This document shows, in pieces, positions 1 to 5,047 of a stretch of 5,047 bases of DNA. The notes beneath the pieces are model-generated. The model saw only the letters and a program-made list of their open reading frames with translations, did no database searches and had not been told where the DNA came from. Numbering within the stretch: the first letter of the stretch is position 1; every line of letters begins with the position of its first letter. Source of the DNA: an uncultured Pseudomonadota bacterium. GTDB taxonomy: Bacteria > SAR324 > NAC60-12. Made by a program: the position numbers and the translations under genes. Location: the NCBI GenBank assembly GCA_913056375.1, contig CAJXNF010000248.1:1-5047 (forward strand), read 5' to 3'.

Positions 1-1524
1 AAAACTGACGAAAATAAAAACAACGAACCAAAAGAATCTCCGGAGGAAGCAGAGACTTCTCCCTTTGAACAATCAGAGGATTCTGCAAAAGAGTTCGCAC
101 CTTTCTCCGAAACATTCTTACAAGATTTCACCCCGTTTGAAGTCATTGGAGAGGAGGTTGAAGATGCACAACTGACTCAAGATGCGATTGACCTTGAAGC
201 CAGTCTCAAAGATGCAGAAGCATCTCCAGTCGTGATGCTGGTGGATCGAATTCTGCTGCAAGCAATGTCAGTCAATGCCAGTGATATTCACGTAGAACCT
301 CAGCAAAAAGGTCTACGCCTGAGATTCCGCCAGGACGGTGTACTCCAGCAATACATCGAACCTCTTCCCAATCGTCTTGTCCCGGCAGTTACCTCCCGAT
401 TCAAAATTCTGGCAGATCTAGACATCGCAGAGCGTCGTCAAGCGCAGGATGGCCGCATTCGACGCAGGTTTAGAGACAGAGTGATTGATTTCCGTGTCAA
501 TACTCTTCCAAGTCGCTTTGGAGAAAAAGTTTGCCTGCGGCTACTAGACAGTGGTGCGACACAATTAGGTCTCGACAAGTTGATCACCGAAACCGATGCT
601 CTAGCAATCGTGAGAGAGCTAGGCTCAAAACCTTTTGGAATGATTCTTGTCACTGGCCCAACAGGATCAGGCAAATCGACAACACTTTATTCATTACTTG
701 CAGAACGCAACGATCCTGGCATCAACATATCCACAGTAGAAGATCCAATTGAATACACGTTGTCTGGTATCACCCAATGCCAGGTCAACCGCGACAAAAA
801 TTTTGACTTCCCAACAGCACTTCGCGCATTCATGCGCCAGGATCCTGATGTTCTTTTGGTGGGCGAAACCCGTGATCTCGAAACAGCAAAAACTTCAATC
901 GAAGCAGCACTTACGGGACACTTAGTGCTCTCTACGCTGCACGCCAATGATGCGCCCAGCACCATTGCAAGACTTGACGAGATGGGAGTGGAGCCATTCA
1001 TGGTTTCAGCATCCCTAATCGGAATTATTTCCCAGCGACTTGTGCGCAGAGTATGCAACCAATGCCGAGAGCCCTACACACCAAACGAGCAAGAACTGGG
1101 CCGGTTTGGCCTCAGTGCAAGCCGGGAAGCAAAAATCACTTTTTACCGATCGCATCATCATCAGCCCAATGAACCAGTCTGCTCACAATGCCAGGGCAGT
1201 GGTTACAAAGGTCGTATTGGCATCTTTGAGGTGCTTCGCATTACAGATGAAATGTCAGCACTCATCTCCAAACGTGCAAGCACGGATGAAATACGACGGT
1301 TAGCGATCGAATCTGGAATGGTAACGCTTCTGGGCTACAGCCTCGAACTTGTTCGCAAAGGGGAGACGACGCTGGAAGAAGTAGGACGAATGGTACTGAC
1401 AGATTCCGGACTGGAATCTGAGCGAAGAGCTCGTTCTCTCAGCACAATGACGTGTAAGGGATGCGGCGCCGGTCTTCAAGACACATGGCTCGAGTGTCCT
1501 TATTGCCTAACACCTCGACAATGA
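1..1524 (+). CDS. pilB: Type IV pilus extension ATPase PilB (GspE family), 5'-partial
   Basis: This is a cytoplasmic hexameric ATPase that powers pilin polymerisation at the PilC platform. The frame is open to the left edge (507 residues visible, no stop), so the true start lies outside; the first in-window start-like codon, GTG at 232, falls inside the conserved N2 domain region and is not the start. Residues 1-75 are an acidic Glu/Ser-rich linker. Then come the N2 domain (SVNASDIHVEP), the Walker A motif GPTGSGKST (655-681), the Asp box VEDPIEY, the Walker B motif DPDVLLVGETRD and the His box LTGHLVLSTLHAND. The GspE/PilB tetracysteine zinc motif follows as CNQC (from 1054) and CSQC (from 1180), with a cluster of three His between them. 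Unusually, the protein ends in a second CKGC...CPYC pair (1453-1506). The pilT gene starts 10 nt after the stop, so the two are co-transcribed. The N-terminal MshEN-type region, if present, is not in the window. The family call is very secure; choosing PilB over a type II secretion GspE rests on the pilT and pilC neighbours. Confidence 0.95.
   Translation, partial: KTDENKNNEPKESPEEAETSPFEQSEDSAKEFAPFSETFLQDFTPFEVIGEEVEDAQLTQDAIDLEASLKDAEASPVVMLVDRILLQAMSVNASDIHVEPQQKGLRLRFRQDGVLQQYIEPLPNRLVPAVTSRFKILADLDIAERRQAQDGRIRRRFRDRVIDFRVNTLPSRFGEKVCLRLLDSGATQLGLDKLITETDALAIVRELGSKPFGMILVTGPTGSGKSTTLYSLLAERNDPGINISTVEDPIEYTLSGITQCQVNRDKNFDFPTALRAFMRQDPDVLLVGETRDLETAKTSIEAALTGHLVLSTLHANDAPSTIARLDEMGVEPFMVSASLIGIISQRLVRRVCNQCREPYTPNEQELGRFGLSASREAKITFYRSHHHQPNEPVCSQCQGSGYKGRIGIFEVLRITDEMSALISKRASTDEIRRLAIESGMVTLLGYSLELVRKGETTLEEVGRMVLTDSGLESERRARSLSTMTCKGCGAGLQDTWLECPYCLTPRQ
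1453..1506 (+). other. C-terminal CxxC-CxxC zinc-ribbon-like module of PilB
   Basis: The last 25 residues of PilB contain CKGC, ten residues, then CPYC, followed by a short LTPRQ tail. The spacing and the Gly/Pro residues in the knuckles (CKGCG, CPYC) are those of a small zinc ribbon. It is separate from the internal tetracysteine motif found in most GspE/PilB proteins (CNQC and CSQC at about 1054-1191). A linker rich in Ser and Arg (SGLESERRARSLSTM) separates it from the ATPase core. Zinc binding is inferred from the pattern. A role in contacting another pilus or regulatory protein is speculation. Confidence 0.7.
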
Positions 1525-1528
1525 AGGA
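1524..1528 (+). promoter_or_regulatory. Ribosome binding site of pilT
   Basis: AAGGA lies 6 nt before the ATG at 1535 and overlaps the last base of the pilB stop codon TGA. It supports 1535 as the start over the in-frame ATG at 1544, which would be spaced 15 nt away. The overlap with the pilB terminus suggests translational coupling of the two motor ATPases. Confidence 0.7.
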
Positions 1529-1534
1529 CTAATC

Positions 1535-2611
1535 ATGAATCTGATGATCGAAGATCTGATGGAACAACTTGTGAAAGGTGGTGGCAGTGACCTGCATCTA
1601 GCTGCAGGTCAACCCCCTTACGGCCGTTTTAGTGGCGAACTAAAACCAATGCTGGATGAAAAGCTTGATGAAGAAAGCTGTAATAAACTTATTTTTTCTA
1701 TGTTAAATAATAGTCAACGAAAGACACTAGAGCAGACATGGGAATTGGACTGTGCATATGGCCTTAAAGGAGTGGCACGCTTCCGCGTGAATGTTTATCG
1801 CCAAAGGAGCACCTACGCGGCATGCCTGCGTGCGCTTGGCAACAAAATACCAACCGTTCAGCAGTTAAACTTGCCTGAAGTACTAATAGAAATAAGCAAA
1901 AAACCACGCGGATTAGTTTTAATAACTGGTCCAACAGGATCCGGCAAGACCACAACACTTGCTGCAATTCTAAATCATATCAATACAACTCGAAGCGAAC
2001 ACATTTTAACCATTGAAGATCCGATTGAATTCACATACAAAAACGAAAAAAGCCTTATCCACCAGCGTCAAGTTAATGATGATACCCGTAGTTTCTCAAA
2101 TGCACTTCGTGCTGCACTTCGAGAAGATCCTGATGTCATTCTAGTTGGAGAAATGAGAGATCTTGAAACGATTCAGCTCGCCGTAAGTGCAGCCGAGACT
2201 GGGCACCTTGTCTTTGGGACCTTACACACCAGTTCAGCCGCTCAGACCGTTGATCGGATGGTTGACGTATTCCCAGCAAATCAACAATCACAAATCCGAG
2301 TACAACTCTCAGGCAGCTTGATAGGTGTATTTTCTCAAACTCTCTGCAAGCGTCACAATCCAGCAGAAGGTGAATTCGGTCGGGTGATGGCGCAAGAAAT
2401 CATGATCAACACGCCCGCCATCGCCAACCTAATTAGGGAAGGCAAAACAGCCCAGCTTTATTCTCAGATTCAGACTGGCAGAGATCTGGGCATGCAGACT
2501 CTTGAGAGAGCCCTGGCGGACTTGGCACTCGACGACAAGGTAACTCAATCCGAAGCAATGGCTAAAGCAGGCAAACCCGAGGAATTACGGCGACTATTGG
2601 GTGAAATCTAA
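1535..2611 (+). CDS. pilT: Type IV pilus retraction ATPase PilT
   Basis: This is a complete 358-residue cytoplasmic ATPase that drives pilus depolymerisation, and so twitching motility and DNA uptake. Its length is normal for the family. The N-terminal PAS-like domain contains GGSDLHLAAGQPPYGR (residues 15-30). The RecA-like core has the Walker A motif GPTGSGKTTT (132-141), the Asp box EDPIEF (161-166), the Walker B motif DPDVILVGEMRD with the acidic Glu in GEMRD (198-209), and the His box TGHLVFGTLHT (222-232). The PilT-specific C-terminal signature AIRNLIREGK is present as AIANLIREGK (295-304), which separates it from PilB; it also lacks the PilB tetracysteine motif. The start at 1535 is backed by a good ribosome binding site. 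It sits between pilB and pilC, the usual arrangement in cyanobacteria, so opposing motors and their shared platform are made together. Nothing in it looks damaged. Confidence 0.96.
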   Translation: MNLMIEDLMEQLVKGGGSDLHLAAGQPPYGRFSGELKPMLDEKLDEESCNKLIFSMLNNSQRKTLEQTWELDCAYGLKGVARFRVNVYRQRSTYAACLRALGNKIPTVQQLNLPEVLIEISKKPRGLVLITGPTGSGKTTTLAAILNHINTTRSEHILTIEDPIEFTYKNEKSLIHQRQVNDDTRSFSNALRAALREDPDVILVGEMRDLETIQLAVSAAETGHLVFGTLHTSSAAQTVDRMVDVFPANQQSQIRVQLSGSLIGVFSQTLCKRHNPAEGEFGRVMAQEIMINTPAIANLIREGKTAQLYSQIQTGRDLGMQTLERALADLALDDKVTQSEAMAKAGKPEELRRLLGEI

Positions 2612-2630
2612 TTTAAATCACTGAAAACCC

Positions 2631-3362
2631 ATGGCCGCATTCATTGCAACCTATTCGAGTCCCAATGGACAAAAGAGAAATATAACTATTAAAGCGTCCA
2701 ACTTAATGGATGCAAAAAAACAACTACGTCGACGCGGCATTCGCGCCGACGACTTGAAACCTCTCCAGGGCAATACTACAAATAGATTTAAACAAAAAGA
2801 AACCACACAAGGCAGTGCAAGCACAAAAAGCTTCAACAATCTTTTTGAAAAGCCACTAGGCATCAAAGAAAAGGCTGTGTTCGCTAGCAAGTTGGCGAAT
2901 CTAATCGATGCAGGTGTCCCAATCGTACGCAGCCTCGATCTGATGGCCGGGCAACAAAAACTACCCATGTTCAAACGCGCGCTCACCAAAGTAAGCAGCG
3001 AAGTCAATGAGGGTATCGCTCTAGCAACAGCCCTGCGTCGATGGCCAAAAGTATTCGACCAGCTGACCATCGCCATGGTGGAAGCCGGAGAGGCAGGGGG
3101 TGTTTTGGACGATACCCTTGCAAGATTGGCAAAATTACTGGAAGACAGTGCCAAACTTAAAAATCAGATCAAAAGTGCTCTCAGCTATCCAATAATTGTT
3201 TTGGTCATCGCCATCTTGGTATTTCTTGGGATGACCATCTTTTTGATCCCAATTTTCGCGGATATCTTCTCAGAGCTGGGATCGGAGCTACCAGCATTCA
3301 CTCTGATGCTCATGAATCTCAGCTCACTTCTCCGATCCTCTTTTTCACTTTATGTAACTTGA
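2631..3362 (+). CDS. pilC: Type IV pilus inner-membrane platform protein PilC, 3'-truncated at a junction
   Basis: PilC (GspF family) is the polytopic membrane protein on which PilB and PilT act. Only 243 residues are present, where the family usually has about 400. The N-terminal cytoplasmic part has a basic segment (KKQLRRRGIRADDL) and a low-complexity linker (about 47-70). The first T2SSF domain runs from about residue 75 to 215, with LANLIDAGVPIVRSLDLM, VEAGEAGGVLDDTL and the KSALSYPIIV lead-in to a transmembrane segment (about 187-211). PilC-like sequence continues through SELPAFTLMLMNLSSLLRSS and then stops at TGA 3360-3362; the second T2SSF domain and the remaining transmembrane helices are missing from all downstream frames. 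The ATG at 2631 follows pilT by 19 nt and has only a weak purine stretch (GAAAA) as ribosome binding site. The last few codons may already belong to foreign DNA. It would not be functional as it stands; a join artefact is likelier than a real pseudogene. Confidence 0.9.
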   Translation: MAAFIATYSSPNGQKRNITIKASNLMDAKKQLRRRGIRADDLKPLQGNTTNRFKQKETTQGSASTKSFNNLFEKPLGIKEKAVFASKLANLIDAGVPIVRSLDLMAGQQKLPMFKRALTKVSSEVNEGIALATALRRWPKVFDQLTIAMVEAGEAGGVLDDTLARLAKLLEDSAKLKNQIKSALSYPIIVLVIAILVFLGMTIFLIPIFADIFSELGSELPAFTLMLMNLSSLLRSSFSLYVT

Positions 3363-3474
3363 ATAAAATTTTCTGAACATCCTCATGCTGATTTCAGTGA
3401 GAAAACGGTCAGAATTGTGATTACTCTTTAAGTTTTCTAAAGATCTAAGAAACATATATGGAACTCTTTCAGAA
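3363..3474. other. AT-rich segment of unknown origin between the two gene blocks
   Basis: About 112 nt with no recognisable gene. Hand counts give about 35% G+C for 3361-3420 and 27% for 3421-3480, clearly lower than the coding DNA on either side. The pilC frame has stops here at 3360 and again soon after 3430, and the isoprenyl synthase frame has a stop at 3418-3420. The minus strand has an open frame across it, but its translation resembles nothing I know and it continues as the antisense of the isoprenyl synthase. There is a short 5-bp inverted repeat (3434-3438 with 3448-3452) without a following T-run. It may be a third DNA fragment in a chimera. Confidence 0.6.
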
Positions 3475-3948
3475 ATCCAATTCAAGACTTCGGTTTTGCT
3501 CGGTTGCGCCATGAAAATAGGTGCGTTGGTCGGAGGGGCTTCGAAAGAAGATGCCGCGGCTTTATATGAATTCGCATTGCTTTTGGGGACCTCTTTCCAG
3601 ATCAAAGATGATTACCTCGATGTGTACGGCGACCCCGAGAAATTTGGGAAGCAGGTCGGTGGAGATATCTTAAGCAATAAAAAGACCTTGTTGTGGATTG
3701 AAGCGGCGAAACGCGCGGCGCAAGAGGGTGTTGATTTCAACGCTTTTGCGCAAATGCCAGGCGATGAAGCTAAGGTTCAAGCTTTCCAAAACTTGTACAA
3801 AGATTTGGCTGTGGATGCCTTTGCTAAGAGCGAGATTGATCGCTATTACCACCTTGCATTGGAAGCTTTAGACCAGGTCTCTTTGGGTGCCGAAAAGGTT
3901 GCTCCCCTAAAAGAATTTGCTGCTTGGTTATATGGCCGTGAATCTTAA
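3475..3948 (+). CDS. Trans-isoprenyl diphosphate synthase (farnesyl/geranylgeranyl type), C-terminal part only
   Basis: This enzyme family condenses isopentenyl diphosphate with allylic diphosphates to give precursors of quinones, carotenoids and undecaprenyl lipids. The fragment starts with the conserved helix FKTSVLLGCAMKIGALVGGAS, whose Lys-Thr pair belongs to the family active site. It then shows the second aspartate-rich motif in FQIKDDYLDVYGD (DDYLD at 3607-3621) and the GKQVGGDILSNKKT loop, and ends with the usual tail LKEFAAWLYGRES. The first aspartate-rich motif and about half of the expected 320 or so residues are absent. The frame is open upstream to a stop at 3418-3420, but the translation before about 3475 does not resemble the family, so homology begins at about 3475-3481. 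The first usable codons, TTG 3496 and ATG 3511, lie within the conserved helix and are not real starts. Chain-length specificity cannot be judged. It is truncated by the junction, and purD follows 51 nt downstream. Confidence 0.88.
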   Translation: MQFKTSVLLGCAMKIGALVGGASKEDAAALYEFALLLGTSFQIKDDYLDVYGDPEKFGKQVGGDILSNKKTLLWIEAAKRAAQEGVDFNAFAQMPGDEAKVQAFQNLYKDLAVDAFAKSEIDRYYHLALEALDQVSLGAEKVAPLKEFAAWLYGRES

Positions 3949-3979
3949 TTGATTCCCCCAGCTTTTCGGGTTATTTTTG
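3949..3979 (+). promoter_or_regulatory. Candidate Bacteroidetes-type promoter for purD
   Basis: TTG at 3949-3951, a 20-nt spacer, then TATTTTTG at 3972-3979. The second element matches TAnnTTTG, the -7 consensus described for Bacteroidetes, whose -33 element is TTG or TTTG. Transcription would start about 7 nt further on, leaving a very short leader before the ATG at 4000. Supporting this, no Shine-Dalgarno sequence precedes that ATG, as is common in Bacteroidetes. A match this short can occur by chance, and purD may also be read through from the gene upstream. Confidence 0.4.
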
Positions 3980-3999
3980 CACCTGAAAAACACAGATCC

Positions 4000-4998
4000 A
4001 TGAATGTATTGGTTTTAGGCTCCGGCGGTCGCGAGCACGCATTATCTCATAAGATTTCTCAAAGTTCAAAGCTGAGCAAGTTGTTCATCGCGCCAGGAAA
4101 TGGCGGAACGCATGCCTTAGGTGAGAATGTATCATTGAATATTGAAGATGCGGCCGAGGTAGGTGCATTTGTTAAAGCCAATGCTATCGACATCGTTGTC
4201 ATAGGTCCTGAGGCACCACTTGTAGCGGGTGTTCACGATGGTTTGAAGTCTGACCCAGAACTTTCGAGCCTTATCGTTGTAGGTCCTCGCCAAGCAGCAG
4301 CGGAACTTGAAGGATCAAAAGATTTTGCCAAGGAGTTCATGATGCGCCACAACATACCGACGGCCGCTTACCAAACTTTTACAAGAGATACTTTGACTGA
4401 GGGTCAAGCATTTCTTGAGACGCTGGATGCTCCTTATGTATTGAAGGCCGATGGTCTCGCCGCAGGTAAAGGAGTGTTGATCATTGAAGATCTCGATGAG
4501 GCGAAGGAAGAATTGAAAAACATGTTGGTGGATGCCAAGTTTGGCGATGCTTCATCACGCGTGGTTATCGAAGAATTCCTAGCGGGAATCGAATTCAGCA
4601 TTTTTGCATTGACCGATGGTAGAGGTGGCTATGTTATCCTGCCAGAAGCCAAAGATTACAAGCGTATTGGCGAGGGTGATACAGGTCTAAACACCGGAGG
4701 TATGGGTGCTGTAAGCCCAGTGCCATTCTTTGATGCCGCCCTCCGTGAACGCACCGTTAAAGAGATTATCGATCCAACGATCAAGGGATTGGTCAAAGAC
4801 AACCTTCCGTACCAGGGATTCGTATTCTTCGGTTTGATCAATACGTCGAAAGGACCTAAAGTCATTGAATACAATGTGCGCATGGGTGATCCTGAAACCG
4901 AGGTAGTCATTCCACGTTTGGAAACCGACCTAATCGACCTTTTTGTTGCCATGGACAATGGAACGCTAGGCGACATTGATCTCCAAGTACATCCGTAA
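4000..4998 (+). CDS. purD: Phosphoribosylamine-glycine ligase PurD (GARS), interrupted by an in-frame TAA
   Basis: PurD catalyses the second step of purine synthesis, joining phosphoribosylamine and glycine with ATP to give GAR, in the cytoplasm. The ATG at 4000 is chosen because MNVLVLGSGGREHAL is the standard PurD N-terminus; the 17 in-frame codons upstream (from TTG 3949) read like leader sequence. Motifs in order: GSGGREHAL (residues 7-15), IAPGNGGT, VVIGPEAPLVAGV, the ATP-grasp segment LKADGLAAGKGV (148-159), EEFLAGIEFS, EAKDYKRIGEGDTG plus LNTGGMG (216-236), and the metal-binding EYNVRMGDPETE (290-301). The motif wording resembles Bacteroidetes proteins. The frame stops at TAA 4996-4998 after 332 residues, about 90 short of the usual 420 or so, but PurD sequence resumes in the same frame directly after it. 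The ATP-grasp core is intact, but the C-terminal domain would be lost. The gene is also cut by the window edge. Confidence 0.94.
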   Translation: MNVLVLGSGGREHALSHKISQSSKLSKLFIAPGNGGTHALGENVSLNIEDAAEVGAFVKANAIDIVVIGPEAPLVAGVHDGLKSDPELSSLIVVGPRQAAAELEGSKDFAKEFMMRHNIPTAAYQTFTRDTLTEGQAFLETLDAPYVLKADGLAAGKGVLIIEDLDEAKEELKNMLVDAKFGDASSRVVIEEFLAGIEFSIFALTDGRGGYVILPEAKDYKRIGEGDTGLNTGGMGAVSPVPFFDAALRERTVKEIIDPTIKGLVKDNLPYQGFVFFGLINTSKGPKVIEYNVRMGDPETEVVIPRLETDLIDLFVAMDNGTLGDIDLQVHP

Positions 4999-5047
4999 AC
5001 GGCAACGACCGTTATGGTTGTTGCAGGCGGTTATCCGGAAGCGTATA
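4999..5047 (+). pseudogene. purD: Continuation of purD past the in-frame stop (partial at the window edge)
   Basis: Read in the purD frame, the 16 codons after the TAA give TATTVMVVAGGYPEAY. This matches the conserved start of the PurD C-terminal domain (family pattern A-x-T-V-M-[VL]-x-[AS]-G-G-Y-P). No frame change is needed, so a single base substitution explains the stop; AAA (Lys) or CAA (Gln) changed to TAA are the simplest possibilities. It runs off the right edge, so I cannot see whether the rest of the gene is intact. Confidence 0.85.

Noticed and set aside
655..1955. Near-identical DNA in the Walker A regions of pilB (655-681) and pilT (about 1929-1955), as a repeat or gene conversion tract
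   Set aside because: The match is confined to the codons of the shared GPTGSGK motif; flanking sequence has diverged as expected for paralogous ATPases.
2651..3154. Minus-strand open frame of 167 codons
   Set aside because: It lies wholly inside the well-supported pilC coding frame; the protein is Ser/Arg/Leu-rich with no motif, typical of an antisense shadow.
3434..3452. Small inverted repeat (TTTCT...AGAAA) around an AGATCT palindrome, as a terminator, attachment site or cloning scar
   Set aside because: The stem is only 5 bp with no T-run after it, and AGATCT also occurs inside pilT, so neither a terminator nor a restriction-site join is supported.
3345..3605. Minus-strand open frame of 86 codons across the junction
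   Set aside because: Its right half is the exact antisense of the isoprenyl synthase, the left half is AT-rich unknown DNA, and the translation shows no recognisable motif or ribosome binding site.
3955..3978. Possible terminator of the isoprenyl synthase (CCC...GGG followed by a T-rich run)
   Set aside because: The stem would be about 3 bp with an 8-nt loop, too weak; the T-rich run is better explained as the TAnnTTTG promoter element.
3949..3999. Longer PurD start at TTG 3949
   Set aside because: The extra 17 residues match no PurD N-terminus, whereas the ATG at 4000 gives the standard MNVLVLGSGGREHAL beginning.

Overview
The window reads as two unrelated bacterial sequences joined near position 3360-3475. 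The left part (1-3359) is the core motor operon of a type IV pilus: a 5'-truncated pilB (extension ATPase), a complete pilT (retraction ATPase) and the first part of pilC (inner-membrane platform protein). All are on the + strand and tightly packed, with gaps of 10 and 19 nt. The gene order pilB-pilT-pilC and the style of PilT (an N-terminus of the GGSDLHLAAGQPPYGR type) fit cyanobacteria. A marine picocyanobacterium (Synechococcus or low-light Prochlorococcus) is my best guess, but it rests on family recognition and not on a search.

The right part (about 3475-5047) holds the C-terminal half of a trans-isoprenyl diphosphate synthase and most of purD (phosphoribosylamine-glycine ligase). PurD carries the EAKDYKRIGEGDTG signature, which resembles Bacteroidetes PurD proteins. 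A motif matching the Bacteroidetes promoter consensus (TTG, 20 nt, TAnnTTTG) sits just ahead of purD, and there is no Shine-Dalgarno sequence before the purD start. A Bacteroidetes source is therefore likely for this part.

Between them lies about 115 nt of AT-rich DNA (roughly 31% G+C by hand count) with stops in the relevant frames and no recognisable gene. PilC ends there after 243 residues, when a full protein has about 400. The isoprenyl synthase also emerges from it without its N-terminal half. Two core genes from different phyla, both broken at the same place, are best explained by a chimeric clone, amplification product or assembly, and not by natural transfer.

Two smaller oddities are worth noting. 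PilB carries a second CxxC...CxxC zinc-ribbon-like module at its extreme C-terminus, in addition to the usual tetracysteine motif. The purD frame is interrupted by a TAA at 4996-4998, after which the same frame immediately resumes recognisable PurD sequence, so this is a nonsense mutation or a base-calling error and not the true end of the protein.

I saw no RNA genes, CRISPR arrays, insertion sequences or new multi-gene system in the window.
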